NCBI RefSeq assembly: GCF_002242685.1
Contig: NZ_NBIM01000009.1
Span: 52,496 to 116,495, forward strand
DNA from: Oceanimonas doudoroffii
GTDB lineage: Bacteria > Pseudomonadota > Gammaproteobacteria > Enterobacterales > Aeromonadaceae
Direction of reading: 5' to 3'
Length of the DNA: 64,000 nucleotides
The notes beneath the pieces are model-generated. The model had not been told where the DNA came from, ran no database searches, and saw only the letters and a list, made by a program, of their open reading frames with translations. Position numbers and translations under genes: made by a program. Positions within the stretch are counted from its first letter, which is position 1, and every line of letters starts with the position of its first letter. Shown here one piece after another: positions 38,148 through 51,955 of the stretch.

Positions 38148-38774
38148 ATGATGCTGCAACGACTGCAAGCCCTGCTGGCCGAGACCACTCTTGAGGTTAA
38201 CGAGCGGCAGGCGGAACAACTGGTGGCCCTGGTGGGGCTGCTCGACAAGTGGAACAAGGCCTATAACCTCACCTCGGTACGGGATCCCGAGTCCATGCTG
38301 GTGCGCCATATCATGGACAGCCTGGTAGTGAGCCCTTACCTCGAAGGTGAACGTTTTATCGACGTGGGCACCGGCCCGGGCCTGCCTGGCCTGCCCCTGG
38401 CAATCATTAATCCCGACAAGCAGTTTGTGTTGCTCGACAGCCTGGGCAAGCGCATTCGCTTTATTCGCACCGTGGTGCATCAGCTGGGGCTGACCAATGT
38501 GGACGCGGTGCAGAGCCGGGTAGAGGCCTTTCAGCCCGAGCAAAAGTTTGACGGTGTGCTGAGCCGGGCCTTTGCTTCCCTCGATGACATGCTAAGCTGG
38601 TGCGCGCACCTGCCCGCTCCCCATGGCCGTTTTCTCGCCCTCAAGGGGGTTATTCCGGAGCAGGAGCTGCAATCCCTGCCCGCTCACCTGATATGTCACG
38701 GTGTTTATCCGCTGCACGTGCCCGAGCAGGAAGGCGACCGCCATCTGGTGGTCATTTCGCAAGCCAGCCAGTAG
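38148..38774 (+). CDS. rsmG: 16S rRNA m7G527 methyltransferase RsmG (GidB)
   Basis: A 208-residue SAM-dependent methyltransferase that modifies G527 of 16S rRNA. The SAM motif is [17 protein letters not shown], and [15 protein letters not shown] and [13 protein letters not shown] are family segments. I start it at ATG 38148; GTG 38139 and ATG 38151 are alternatives in the same frame. It lies within 10 bases of the mnmG stop and is followed by parA. Confidence 0.92.
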   Translation: MMLQRLQALLAETTLEVNERQAEQLVALVGLLDKWNKAYNLTSVRDPESMLVRHIMDSLVVSPYLEGERFIDVGTGPGLPGLPLAIINPDKQFVLLDSLGKRIRFIRTVVHQLGLTNVDAVQSRVEAFQPEQKFDGVLSRAFASLDDMLSWCAHLPAPHGRFLALKGVIPEQELQSLPAHLICHGVYPLHVPEQEGDRHLVVISQASQ

Positions 38775-38783
38775 AGGTTTTCG

Positions 38784-39587
38784 GTGGGAAAAGTCATTGC
38801 CATTGCCAATCAGAAAGGTGGTGTAGGTAAAACCACCACCTGTGTCAATCTGGCCGCCTCCATGGCGGCCACCAAACGCAACGTGCTGGTGATTGATCTC
38901 GATCCCCAGGGCAACGCCACCATGGCCAGCGGCATCGACAAATATCAGGTGGACTGCACCGCCTACGAGCTGCTGGTGGACGAGCGGCCGGTGGAAGAGG
39001 TGGTGGTCACCGACACCAGCGGCGGTTATCACCTGATTGCCGGCAACGGCGATGTCACTGCCGCCGAAATCAAGCTGATGGAGTTTTTTGCCCGGGAAGT
39101 GCGTCTGCGCAACGCCCTGGCCCCGGTGCGGGAGCACTATGACTACATTTTTATCGACTGCCCGCCGTCCCTCAACCTGCTGACGGTCAATGCCATGTCG
39201 GCGGCGGATTCGGTGCTGGTACCCATGCAGTGCGAATATTTCGCGCTGGAGGGGCTGACCGCGCTGGTCGATACCATCAGCAAGCTGGCGGCGGTGGTCA
39301 ACCCGGCGCTGAAGATCGAAGGCATTTTGCGTACCATGTACGATCACCGCAACCGCCTCTCCAGCGAGGTGTCGGATCAGCTCAAGAGCTATTTCGGTGA
39401 CAAGGTGTATCGCACCGTAATTCCGCGCAACGTGCGCCTGGCCGAGGCGCCCAGCCACGGCACTCCCGCCATGTATTACGACAAGTCCTCGGTGGGCGCC
39501 AAGTCCTACCTCGCCCTGGCCGGCGAGATCCTGCGCCGGGCCGAAGATCAGCAGGCCAACCCCGAACAGGTGGAACAGACAGCATGA
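38784..39587 (+). CDS. parA: Chromosome partitioning ATPase ParA (Soj)
   Basis: A 267-residue ParA with a deviant Walker A motif, QKGGVGKTTT (lysines 11 and 16), and FIDCPPSLNLLTVNA as Walker B region. GTG start with GAGG upstream. It lacks a long N-terminal DNA-binding extension, so it is the chromosomal Soj type. It overlaps parB by 4 bases and with it moves the origin region during segregation. Confidence 0.95.
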   Translation: MGKVIAIANQKGGVGKTTTCVNLAASMAATKRNVLVIDLDPQGNATMASGIDKYQVDCTAYELLVDERPVEEVVVTDTSGGYHLIAGNGDVTAAEIKLMEFFAREVRLRNALAPVREHYDYIFIDCPPSLNLLTVNAMSAADSVLVPMQCEYFALEGLTALVDTISKLAAVVNPALKIEGILRTMYDHRNRLSSEVSDQLKSYFGDKVYRTVIPRNVRLAEAPSHGTPAMYYDKSSVGAKSYLALAGEILRRAEDQQANPEQVEQTA

Positions 39588-40489
39588 ATATCAAACGTCG
39601 TGGACTGGGCAAGGGCCTGGACGCCCTGCTCAGCACCAGCTCGGCCGCCAATCTGCGCCGGGAGCAGGCCGACAGCCACTCCGAAGCGGGTGCCGGCGGC
39701 GAACTGCAGGCGCTCGCCATCGGCAGCCTGCAGCCGGGTAAATACCAGCCCCGCCGGGACATGTCCCAGCCGGCGCTGGAAGAACTGGCCGAATCCATTC
39801 GCCAGCAGGGCATTATTCAGCCCATCGTAGTGCGCCCGCTCGAGGCCGGCGGTTACGAGATCCTGGCCGGTGAGCGACGCTGGCGGGCCGCCCGCATGGC
39901 GGGCCTGAGCAAGGTTCCTGTACTGGTCAAGCCGGTATCCGACAAGGAAGCCCTGGCCATCGGCCTGATCGAAAACATTCAGCGTGAAGATCTCAACGTG
40001 ATGGAAGAGGCCCGCGCCCTGTCCCGGCTCATTGAGGAGTTTGCATTCACTCACCAGACGGTGGCCGACGCCGTGGGCAAGAGCCGCAGTGCGGTGAGCA
40101 ACCTGCTGCGCCTCAATCAACTCAACGATGACGTCAAACAGCTGGTGGAGCACGGCTCCCTGGAAATGGGTCATGCCCGCGCGCTGCTGACCCTGGAAGG
40201 GGAAGCCCAGTCGCGGCTGGCCCACACCGTGGCGCAGCAGGGGCTGACGGTGCGGGAAACCGAAAAGCTGGTAAAACGCAGCCTTGCGCCGGAAAAGCCC
40301 CAAACAGAGCAGCCCCGCTCGCTGTTCATGGACCAGCTCGAACGGGAGTTTGGTGAAAAATTAGGAATAAAAGTGGAAATCAAGTCCACCAACAAGGACA
40401 AAGGTAAGTTGGTGATTTCCTACAACTCATTGAATGAGCTGGATAAAATAGGGAATTTCTTCGGCCTGGGGGATGAACCCGGCGGCTGA
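39584..40489 (+). CDS. parB: Chromosome partitioning protein ParB (Spo0J)
   Basis: A 301-residue ParB. The N-terminus is a ParA-interacting peptide (MNIKRRGLGKGLDALL), followed by the CTP-binding ParB/Srx fold with GERRWRAARMAGL and ENIQREDLN, the helix-turn-helix (QTVADAVGKSRSAVSNLLRL) and a C-terminal dimerisation domain. It binds parS sites; I saw no full parS sequence in this window. It is coupled to parA by ATGA. Confidence 0.95.
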   Translation: MNIKRRGLGKGLDALLSTSSAANLRREQADSHSEAGAGGELQALAIGSLQPGKYQPRRDMSQPALEELAESIRQQGIIQPIVVRPLEAGGYEILAGERRWRAARMAGLSKVPVLVKPVSDKEALAIGLIENIQREDLNVMEEARALSRLIEEFAFTHQTVADAVGKSRSAVSNLLRLNQLNDDVKQLVEHGSLEMGHARALLTLEGEAQSRLAHTVAQQGLTVRETEKLVKRSLAPEKPQTEQPRSLFMDQLEREFGEKLGIKVEIKSTNKDKGKLVISYNSLNELDKIGNFFGLGDEPGG

Positions 40490-40588
40490 GCGAACGCAAA
40501 ATTTGTAGTAATTCTTCAATCAGGTCAACCGTACCGAAAATGCCCAAAAAAAGCGCTGAAATCCGTAAAAAATAAGGATTTAGTGCAA

Positions 40589-40616
40589 TTGCATTTGTGT
40601 CGTTCACGGGTATAAT
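40589..40616 (+). promoter_or_regulatory. Sigma-70 promoter of the atp operon
   Basis: TTGCAT (40589-40594), a 16-bp spacer and a perfect TATAAT (40611-40616). A 10-bp palindrome TGCAATTGCA (40584-40593) overlaps the -35. It lies about 70 bases before the atpI start chosen here. Confidence 0.75.
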
Positions 40617-40686
40617 TTGACCTGCTTTTTTGGGGCTTAACCGATGGATGCCATTGGAAAGGCCCCTAACTGTATCAGGAGTGGTT

Positions 40687-41867
<1,181 letters not shown>

Positions 41868-41888
41868 TTAACGATAACAAAAATTTAA

Positions 41889-42152
<264 letters not shown>

Positions 42153-42202
42153 TGGCCCGGCACGTTAATCAGTCTGCTAACCAACTTTAAAGGAGAGTTG
42201 CG

Positions 42203-42673
42203 ATGAACATGAACGCAACAATCCTCGGTCAAACGATCGCGTTTATCATCTTCGTTTGGTTCTGCATGAAGTTCGTATGGCCCCCCATCATGGGTGCCAT
42301 CGAGAAGCGCCAGAAAGAAATTGCCGAAGGTCTGTCTTCGGCCGAACGTGCCAAGAAAGACCTGGCACTGGCGCAGACCAATGCAACCGAACAGCTGAAG
42401 GAAGCCAAGCTGCAGTCTGCTCAAATTGTTGAGCAGGCCAACAAGCGTAAGGCCCAGATCATCGAGGATGCAACGCGTGAGGCTCAGGCCGAGCGTGAAA
42501 AGATTCTGGCACAGGCCCAGGCGGAAGTTGAAGCCGAACGCAACCGTGTCAAAGAGGAACTGCGCAAGCAGGTTGCTGCTCTTGCCCTGGTGGGTGCAGA
42601 GAGAATCCTCGAGCGTCAGATTGATGCCGCTGCCAACAGCGACATCGTTGAGAAAGTAGTAGCTGAACTGTAA
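42203..42673 (+). CDS. atpF: ATP synthase Fo subunit b
   Basis: A 156-residue protein with one N-terminal membrane helix (about 5-25) and a long charged helical stalk (about 30-150), as in E. coli (156). It is the peripheral stalk holding F1 to subunit a. AGGAGA precedes the start. Confidence 0.96.
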   Translation: MNMNATILGQTIAFIIFVWFCMKFVWPPIMGAIEKRQKEIAEGLSSAERAKKDLALAQTNATEQLKEAKLQSAQIVEQANKRKAQIIEDATREAQAEREKILAQAQAEVEAERNRVKEELRKQVAALALVGAERILERQIDAAANSDIVEKVVAEL

Positions 42674-42686
42674 GGGAATCAGAGCC

Positions 42687-43217
42687 ATGGAAATGAAAAC
42701 CATTGCTCGCCCCTATGCCAAAGCAGCTTTCGATTTTGCCGTTGAGAAAAAAGCGGTCGACAACTGGTTGTCCATGCTGACGTTTGCCGCCGAAGTGGCA
42801 CAAAACGACAGCATGGCCCAGGTGTTGAGCAGCGATCTGAACGCGGAAAAGATGGCCGAAGTGTTTTTGGCTGTCTGTGGCGAACAGCTCGACGAGCAAG
42901 GCCAGAACCTGATTCGGGTTCTGGCTGAAAACGGACGCTTGAGTGTGTTGCCGGCAGTGGTGCGGGAATTCGCCGAAATGAAGGCGGAACTGGACCGGGT
43001 AGTGGATGCCGATGTGGTATCTGCCGCCAAACTGACCAAGCAACAAGTGGCCAAGATTCAGGCTTCACTGGAACAGCGTCTGGGACGCCAGGTGAACCTG
43101 AATTGCAGCGTCGACAAGAGCCTGATGGCCGGCATTATCATCAAGGCCGGCGACCTGGTTATCGACGGAAGTGTGCGGGGCCGTCTGTCCCGCTTGGCCG
43201 AAACGCTGCAATCTTGA
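42687..43217 (+). CDS. atpH: ATP synthase F1 subunit delta
   Basis: A 176-residue soluble protein (E. coli 177). The N-terminal helical bundle starts [21 protein letters not shown] and the C-terminal part has the family motif [19 protein letters not shown]. It links the b-stalk to alpha subunits. Confidence 0.95.
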   Translation: MEMKTIARPYAKAAFDFAVEKKAVDNWLSMLTFAAEVAQNDSMAQVLSSDLNAEKMAEVFLAVCGEQLDEQGQNLIRVLAENGRLSVLPAVVREFAEMKAELDRVVDADVVSAAKLTKQQVAKIQASLEQRLGRQVNLNCSVDKSLMAGIIIKAGDLVIDGSVRGRLSRLAETLQS

Positions 43218-43231
43218 TTGGGGAATAGAGC

Positions 43232-44773
<1,542 letters not shown>

Positions 44774-44777
44774 CCAT

Positions 44778-44800
44778 GTGGCAGCGTTTATTGCTGCCAC
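44778..44800 (+). other. Hairpin between atpA and atpG
   Basis: GTGGCAGC (44778-44785) and GCTGCCAC (44793-44800) form a perfect 8-bp stem around a 7-base loop just after the atpA stop; CAT/CTG flanks extend it with one mismatch. There is no T-run. It ends 18 bases before atpG and could lower gamma translation or direct mRNA processing, matching the 3:1 alpha:gamma need. Confidence 0.5.
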
Positions 44801-44818
44801 CTGAATTGGAGAAGCGAC

Positions 44819-45679
44819 ATGGCCGGCGCAAAAGAAATACGTAGCAAGATCGGGAGTGTGAAAAACACTCAGAAGATCACCAGCGCTATGGAGATGGTGG
44901 CCGCCTCGAAAATGCGCAAAGCGCAGGATCGCATGGACCACAGCCGCCCATACGCTGAAACCATACGCAAGGTGATCGGCCACATCGCGCAGGGGAACCT
45001 GGAATACAAGCACCCCTATCTGGAAGACCGTGAGGTCAAGCGCGTAGGCTTTATTATCGTCTCCACCGATCGTGGCCTTTGTGGTGGTCTGAACATCAAC
45101 GTGTTCAAGGCTGCCATGAACGAAATGAAAGCATGCACCGACAAGGGTGTGGGCGTTGATCTGTGCCTTATCGGCAGCAAAGCGGTGAGTTTTTTCAACC
45201 GCTATGGCGGCAAGGTACTGGCTCAGGCTTCCGGCCTGGGTGACAACCCCGCCCTGGACAGCCTGATTGGCTCGGTCAGCGTCATGCTTGAGGCATACGA
45301 CAAGGGTGAGATAGACAAGCTGTACCTGGTGTACAACAAGTTTGAAAACACCATGGTGCAAAAGCCGACGGTCGATCAACTGTTGCCTTTGCCTGCATCG
45401 GAAGAAGAAGTGGCCAGCCACAGCTGGGACTACCTCTATGAGCCGGACCCCAAATCGCTGCTGGACACGCTGCTGGTACGCTTTGTGGAATCCCAGGTGT
45501 ATCAGGGTGTGGTCGAGAACCTGGCCAGCGAACAGGCGGCCCGGATGGTGGCGATGAAAGCCGCAACCGACAACGCCGGCAACCTCATCAACGATCTGCA
45601 ACTGGTGTATAACAAGGCCCGTCAGGCCGCCATTACCCAGGAGCTGAGTGAGATCGTTGCCGGGGCCGGTGCCGTATAA
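44819..45679 (+). CDS. atpG: ATP synthase F1 subunit gamma
   Basis: A 286-residue rotor shaft protein (E. coli 287). N-terminal [27 protein letters not shown] (key part: [16 protein letters not shown]) and the C-terminal [20 protein letters not shown] are conserved. The preceding GGAG lies right after the intercistronic hairpin. Confidence 0.96.
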   Translation: MAGAKEIRSKIGSVKNTQKITSAMEMVAASKMRKAQDRMDHSRPYAETIRKVIGHIAQGNLEYKHPYLEDREVKRVGFIIVSTDRGLCGGLNINVFKAAMNEMKACTDKGVGVDLCLIGSKAVSFFNRYGGKVLAQASGLGDNPALDSLIGSVSVMLEAYDKGEIDKLYLVYNKFENTMVQKPTVDQLLPLPASEEEVASHSWDYLYEPDPKSLLDTLLVRFVESQVYQGVVENLASEQAARMVAMKAATDNAGNLINDLQLVYNKARQAAITQELSEIVAGAGAV

Positions 45680-47101
<1,422 letters not shown>

Positions 47102-47119
47102 GCCTCTAAGGAGGACCTG

Positions 47120-47545
47120 ATGGCTGAGTATAGCTTTCACCTGGACATCGTCAGTGCCGAGAAGCGTCTGTTTTCCGGCTCTGTCAGCGCGGTGACAGTC
47201 TCCGGCTCTGAGGGTGAATTGGGCGTTCGTTACGGACACGCCCCCCTGCTGACGGCAATCCGTCCCGGCCTGGTGCAATACGTGACCAAGGCCGGCCAGC
47301 AGGAAGTTCTGTATGTTTCCGGCGGTATGCTGGAAGTGCAGGGCAGCAGTGTCATGGTACTGGCCGACACTGCGATTCGCGCCGAAGATCTGGATAAAGC
47401 CAAGGCCGAAGAAGCCAAACGCTCGGCGGAAGCCAAGCTGCAAAACTCCTCACACGATGTGGACTATGCAGAAGCGGCCGCCGAACTGGCCCGGGCTATG
47501 GCGAAACTGCGCGTGCTGCAGTTGGTTAAGAAAAACGTACGTTAA
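47120..47545 (+). CDS. atpC: ATP synthase F1 subunit epsilon
   Basis: A 141-residue protein (E. coli 139) with the N-terminal beta-sandwich ([30 protein letters not shown]) and a two-helix C-terminal inhibitory domain. AAGGAGG ribosome site. Last gene of the operon, followed by a terminator. Confidence 0.95.
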   Translation: MAEYSFHLDIVSAEKRLFSGSVSAVTVSGSEGELGVRYGHAPLLTAIRPGLVQYVTKAGQQEVLYVSGGMLEVQGSSVMVLADTAIRAEDLDKAKAEEAKRSAEAKLQNSSHDVDYAEAAAELARAMAKLRVLQLVKKNVR

Positions 47546-47558
47546 GCCGAACGTTCGA

Positions 47559-47590
47559 AAAAGCGACCTCAGGGTCGCTTTTTTTTTGCG
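47559..47590 (+). terminator. Terminator of the atp operon
   Basis: GCGACC (47563-47568) and GGTCGC (47573-47578), extended by AAA/TTT, form a stem with a 4-base loop followed by nine T. It is immediately downstream of atpC. Confidence 0.9.
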
Positions 47591-47616
47591 AAAAAATCAC
47601 AATAACGGCATTAACG

Positions 47617-47701
47617 GTGAGGTGTCAGGAGTGAGGGGTGAGGAGAAACAACCGTTCTGCAAACGGGTTTTACTCCTCACCTCTAACCCCTCACTCCTCA
47701 C
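47617..47701. repeat. Long imperfect inverted repeat between atpC and glmU
   Basis: A 29-base arm (47617-47645) and its complement (47673-47701) match at 24 of 29 positions. Each arm is built from GAGTGAGG-like short repeats, and the loop has its own AACCGTT/AACGGGTT pairing. It lies after the atp terminator and before glmU, probably in the glmU leader or promoter region. Confidence 0.6.
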
Positions 47702-47727
47702 GGTCATTTCAAACGGGATATATTTTC

Positions 47728-49086
47728 ATGACGATTCAGGCGGTAATTCTGGCGGCGGGCAAGGGCACCCGCATGCGCTCTTCCCTGCCCAAGGTACTGC
47801 ACCCGGTGGCCAACAAGCCCATGGTGGCCCATGTGATCGAGGCCGCTCAGGCCTGCGGGGTAGATGGCATTCACCTGGTGTACGGCCACGGCGCCGATCA
47901 GCTCAAGGCGCGCATTGAAGCCCCGGATCTGCACTGGGCCCACCAGGCCGAACAGCTGGGCACCGGCCACGCGGTGGCGGTGGCGCTGCCCGATATCGCC
48001 GATGAAGACAAGGTGCTGGTGCTGTACGGCGATACCCCGCTGCTGCAGGCGGATACCCTGCAGCGGCTGATCGCCGCCCAGCCCGCCGATGGCGTGGCGC
48101 TGCTCACCGTCAATCTGGCCAACCCCACCGGCTATGGCCGCATCGTGCGGGAGAACGGCCAGGTCACCGGCATTGTCGAGCAAAAGGACGCCACGCCGGC
48201 ACAGCTGGCCATCACCGAGGTGAACACCGGTGTGCTGGTGGCCGATGCCGGCCGACTCAAGGCCTGGCTGGGCGAGCTGAACAACGACAATGCTCAAGGG
48301 GAGTATTACCTGACCGACATCTTTGCCATGGCTCACCGCGATGGCTGCGACATTGCCACCGTGCAGCCGGCCAGCACCGCCGAGGTGGAAGGGGCCAATG
48401 ACAGGGTGCAGCTGGCCGGGCTGGAACGGGCCTACCAGCGCATGCAGGCCGAGCGGCTGATGCGCGAGGGCGTGAGCCTGCTGGATCCGGCCCGCTTCGA
48501 TCTGCGCGGCACTCTGACCGCCGGCGAAGAAGTGGTGATCGACGTGAATGTCATCATCGAAGGGGAGGTGCGTCTGGGCAACCGGGTGAAAATCGGCGCC
48601 GGCGCTATGCTCAAGAACTGCGTCATTGGCGACGATGCCGAGGTGAAACCCTATTCCATCGTCGAGAATGCCGAGCTGGGCTGTGCCAGCAGCGCCGGCC
48701 CCTTCGCCCGCCTGCGCCCCGGTGCCGTGCTGGCCGAGGACGCCCATGTCGGCAACTTTGTGGAAATGAAAAAGGCCCGCCTGGGCCAGGGCTCCAAGGC
48801 CGGACACCTCAGCTATCTGGGCGATGCCGAGATCGGCGCGGGCGTGAACATTGGCGCCGGCACCATCACCTGCAACTATGACGGCGTCAACAAGTTCCAG
48901 ACCGTGATCGAAGACGGCGTCTTTGTCGGCTCCGACACGCAATTGGTGGCCCCGGTGCGCATCGGCAAAAACGCCACCCTGGGGGCCGGCAGCACGGTGA
49001 CCAAGGACGTGGCCGAAGCCGAGCTGGTGATCACTCGCGTGGCCCAGCGCCATATCAAGAACTGGCCACGACCAACCAAAAAATAA
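47728..49086 (+). CDS. glmU: Bifunctional UDP-GlcNAc pyrophosphorylase / GlcN-1-P acetyltransferase GlmU
   Basis: A 452-residue enzyme (E. coli 456). The N-terminal uridyltransferase domain begins with [19 protein letters not shown]; the C-terminal half (from about 250) is a left-handed beta-helix of hexapeptide repeats with [14 protein letters not shown] near the acetyl-CoA site. It makes UDP-GlcNAc for peptidoglycan and LPS. The ATG at 47728 fits the family start; the frame is open 30 codons further but that part is repeat sequence. Confidence 0.95.
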   Translation: MTIQAVILAAGKGTRMRSSLPKVLHPVANKPMVAHVIEAAQACGVDGIHLVYGHGADQLKARIEAPDLHWAHQAEQLGTGHAVAVALPDIADEDKVLVLYGDTPLLQADTLQRLIAAQPADGVALLTVNLANPTGYGRIVRENGQVTGIVEQKDATPAQLAITEVNTGVLVADAGRLKAWLGELNNDNAQGEYYLTDIFAMAHRDGCDIATVQPASTAEVEGANDRVQLAGLERAYQRMQAERLMREGVSLLDPARFDLRGTLTAGEEVVIDVNVIIEGEVRLGNRVKIGAGAMLKNCVIGDDAEVKPYSIVENAELGCASSAGPFARLRPGAVLAEDAHVGNFVEMKKARLGQGSKAGHLSYLGDAEIGAGVNIGAGTITCNYDGVNKFQTVIEDGVFVGSDTQLVAPVRIGKNATLGAGSTVTKDVAEAELVITRVAQRHIKNWPRPTKK

Positions 49087-49124
49087 AGCTGGAAGCGCGA
49101 AGCTGAAAGCCAGAAATAAAACCG

Positions 49125-49157
49125 ACGCGGCTGTGATTTCACGGCCGCGTTTTTTTG
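49125..49157 (+). terminator. Terminator of glmU
   Basis: ACGCGGCTGTGA (49125-49136) and TCACGGCCGCGT (49139-49150) form a 12-bp stem with one G-T wobble and a 2-base gap, so a few inner pairs open to make the loop, followed by seven T. Confidence 0.88.
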
Positions 49158-49177
49158 TGCTCATGTTTCTCGGCAGT

Positions 49178-49263
49178 GGGTAGGCTGGCGATGAGCGCAG
49201 CGAATTCACAACATGTCACAGCCGGCTTCGTGTTGGAATTCGCTGCGCTCATTCTCAACCTAC
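49178..49263. repeat. Palindromic intergenic repeat (REP/MITE-like)
   Basis: ATGAGCGCAGCGAATTC (49191-49207) and its perfect complement (49236-49252) form a 17-bp inverted repeat with a 28-base centre that itself contains CAAC/GTTG. Outer GTAGG (49180-49184) and CCTAC (49259-49263) extend it. Similar ATGAGCGCAGCGAA palindromes are common intergenic elements in proteobacteria. It sits between the glmU terminator and the DeoR gene, with no coding capacity. Confidence 0.7.
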
Positions 49264-49342
49264 AACAACTAATCGCTTAAAGCTTCCAGCCCTTGTTTTG
49301 ATCTGCTAGCATTCAGCTTTCAAAACGAAACTTAATGTCGTC

Positions 49343-50113
49343 ATGTCGAAACGCAACACCCAACAGCGCCGTCATACCATCATCACCCTGCTGAATGAGC
49401 AGGGCGAGGTGACCGTGGACGAACTGGCTCGGCGGTTTGATACCTCGGAAGTGACTATTCGCAAGGATCTGGGTGCCCTTGAGAAAAACGGCCTGTTGCT
49501 GCGCCGTTACGGCGGCGCCGTACCGGTGCCGAGCGAAATGGTGGCGGACGGCCCGGCCGAACCGGTTTCAAAACGAAAGCAGGCACTGGCCCGGGCGGCG
49601 GCGGCGCGCATTCGTGATCACAACCGCATCATTATCGACAGCGGCAGCACCACGGCGGCACTGTTGGGCGAGTTGGGCCGCAAAAGTGGCCTGGTGGTGA
49701 TGACCAACTCGCTCAATATCGCCAATGTCCTGCGTGAGCTGGAGCCCGAGCCAACCCTGTTGATGACCGGTGGCACCTGGGATCCGTCTTCCGAGTCGTT
49801 TCAGGGCAGAGTGGCCGAACAGGTGCTGCGATCTTACGACTTTGATCAGCTGTTTATTGGCGCCGACGGCATCGATCTGGAGCGGGGCACCACCACCTTT
49901 AACGAACTCACCGGCCTGTCGCGGGTGATGGCCGAGGTAGCCCGGGAAGTGGTGGTGATGGTGGAGTCCGACAAGATCGGCCGCAAAATCCCCAACCTGG
50001 AACTGCCCTGGAACGCCATTCATACCCTGGTGACCGACAGCGGCATTAGTGAAGCAGAACAACAAGCATTAGAGCAAAAGGGCATCACCCTGGTGATTGC
50101 GCCTTCATCCTGA
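49343..50113 (+). CDS. DeoR-family transcriptional regulator upstream of glmS
   Basis: A 256-residue DeoR regulator. N-terminal helix-turn-helix (about 5-58, [19 protein letters not shown]) and a sugar-phosphate-binding DeoR_C domain ([44 protein letters not shown]). It lies 10 bases before glmS, an arrangement frequent in gammaproteobacteria; control of glmS by an amino-sugar phosphate is likely but inferred. Confidence 0.88.
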   Translation: MSKRNTQQRRHTIITLLNEQGEVTVDELARRFDTSEVTIRKDLGALEKNGLLLRRYGGAVPVPSEMVADGPAEPVSKRKQALARAAAARIRDHNRIIIDSGSTTAALLGELGRKSGLVVMTNSLNIANVLRELEPEPTLLMTGGTWDPSSESFQGRVAEQVLRSYDFDQLFIGADGIDLERGTTTFNELTGLSRVMAEVAREVVVMVESDKIGRKIPNLELPWNAIHTLVTDSGISEAEQQALEQKGITLVIAPSS

Positions 50114-50123
50114 GGACAAGAGC

Positions 50124-51953
50124 ATGTGTGGAATTGTAGGGGCCGTGGCCCAGCGTGATGTGGCGGAAATTCTGGTGGAAGGCCTGCGCCGTCTGGAATA
50201 CCGGGGTTACGACTCCGCCGGGGTGGCCATTATTCACGACAACCAGCTGGGCCGGGTGCGGCGCCTCGGCAAGGTGCAGGCGCTGGCCGACGCCCTTGAC
50301 GAGCAGCCGCTGGCCGGCGGCACCGGCATTGCCCACACCCGTTGGGCCACCCATGGTGAGCCGTCCGAGCGCAATGCCCATCCTCATGTTTCCGGCAATA
50401 TCGCCGTGGTGCACAACGGCATTATCGAAAACCACGAAGAACTGCGTGAAGTGCTGAAAGAGAAAGGCTATGCGTTTGAGTCTGACACCGACACCGAGGT
50501 GATCGCCCACCTGGTGCACTGGCACCGCCAGCACACCGACAGCCTGCTGGCGGCGTTGCAGGCCACGGTCAGGGAACTGCGCGGCGCCTATGGCACCGTG
50601 CTGATGGACGTCAACGACGACTCTCGCGTGGTGGTGGCGCGCTCCGGTTCACCCCTGGTGATTGGCCTGGGGTTAGGCGAGAACTTTATCGCCTCGGATC
50701 AGCTGGCGCTGCTGCCGGTCACCCGTCGTTTCCTGTTCCTGGAAGAGGGGGATGTGGCCGAGGTGACCCGCCGGGAGATTCGTATTTTTGACAGCAACGG
50801 CCAGCCGGTGACCCGTGCCGAACAGGAGTCGGACGTGATCCATGACGCCGGCGACAAGGGGGAATACCGCCACCATATGCTGAAGGAAATTCACGAGCAG
50901 CCCAAGGCCATCACCGACACCCTGGAGAGCCGGCTGAGCGAGCAGGGCGTGGTGGTGGAGTCTTTTGGCAACGGCGCCCGGGACATCTTTGAAAAGGTGG
51001 AGCATATTCAGCTGATCGCCTGTGGCACCTCCTACCATGCCGGCATGGTCGCCCGTTACTGGTTCGAAGCCCTGGCGGGGGTGCCCTGCGATATCGAGAT
51101 CGCCTCGGAGTTTCGCTACCGCAAGTCGGTGGTGCGTCCCAACAGCCTGCTGATCACCCTGTCCCAGAGTGGCGAGACCGCCGACACCCTGGCGGCCCTG
51201 CGGCTGGCCAAGGAGTCCGGCTACATGGGCAGCCTGACCATCTGTAACGTGCCCGGTTCGTCCCTGGTGCGGGAGTCGGATCTGGCCTTTATGACCCGGG
51301 CCGGCGCCGAAATTGGCGTGGCTTCTACCAAGGCGTTTACCACCCAATTGGTGGCGCTGCTGATGCTGGTGGCGGCGGTGGGCCGTTGCCGCGGCAACAT
51401 GAGCGAGCAGACCGAGGCGAGCCTGGTGAGCTCGCTGCGTTCGCTGCCGGCGCACATTGTTGACACCCTGGCCCTGGCCGGTGACATAGAGCAACTGGCG
51501 GAAGAGTTTGCCGACAAGTATCACAGCCTGTTCCTGGGCCGGGGCGAGCAGTATCCCATCGCCATGGAAGGGGCGCTCAAGCTCAAGGAAATTTCCTACA
51601 TTCACGCCGAGGCCTATGCCGCCGGCGAGCTCAAGCATGGCCCGCTGGCGCTGATTGACGCCGACATGCCCATTATCGTGGTGGCGCCCAACAACGAGCT
51701 GCTGGAAAAGCTGAAGTCCAACGTGGAAGAAGTACGCGCCCGGGGCGGCATTCTCTATGTGTTTGCCGACAAACGCGCCGGCTTTAAAGGCGACGACACC
51801 ATGCGGGTGATGTCGCTGGAGCACGTGGACGAGGTGATCGCGCCCATCGTCTACACGGTGCCGCTGCAGCTGCTGTCCTACTACGTGGCCCTGATCAAGG
51901 GGACCGACGTGGATCAGCCCCGCAATTTGGCCAAGTCGGTCACGGTGGAATAA
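50124..51953 (+). CDS. glmS: Glutamine:fructose-6-phosphate aminotransferase GlmS
   Basis: A 609-residue enzyme, equal to E. coli GlmS when started at ATG 50124 behind GAGGAC. The catalytic cysteine follows the initiator methionine ([13 protein letters not shown]). The glutaminase domain (to about 240) is followed by two SIS isomerase domains ([30 protein letters not shown]), and the C-terminus ends [11 protein letters not shown] as required. It supplies GlcN-6-P for GlmM/GlmU. Confidence 0.96.
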   Translation: MCGIVGAVAQRDVAEILVEGLRRLEYRGYDSAGVAIIHDNQLGRVRRLGKVQALADALDEQPLAGGTGIAHTRWATHGEPSERNAHPHVSGNIAVVHNGIIENHEELREVLKEKGYAFESDTDTEVIAHLVHWHRQHTDSLLAALQATVRELRGAYGTVLMDVNDDSRVVVARSGSPLVIGLGLGENFIASDQLALLPVTRRFLFLEEGDVAEVTRREIRIFDSNGQPVTRAEQESDVIHDAGDKGEYRHHMLKEIHEQPKAITDTLESRLSEQGVVVESFGNGARDIFEKVEHIQLIACGTSYHAGMVARYWFEALAGVPCDIEIASEFRYRKSVVRPNSLLITLSQSGETADTLAALRLAKESGYMGSLTICNVPGSSLVRESDLAFMTRAGAEIGVASTKAFTTQLVALLMLVAAVGRCRGNMSEQTEASLVSSLRSLPAHIVDTLALAGDIEQLAEEFADKYHSLFLGRGEQYPIAMEGALKLKEISYIHAEAYAAGELKHGPLALIDADMPIIVVAPNNELLEKLKSNVEEVRARGGILYVFADKRAGFKGDDTMRVMSLEHVDEVIAPIVYTVPLQLLSYYVALIKGTDVDQPRNLAKSVTVE

Positions 51954-51955
51954 GG

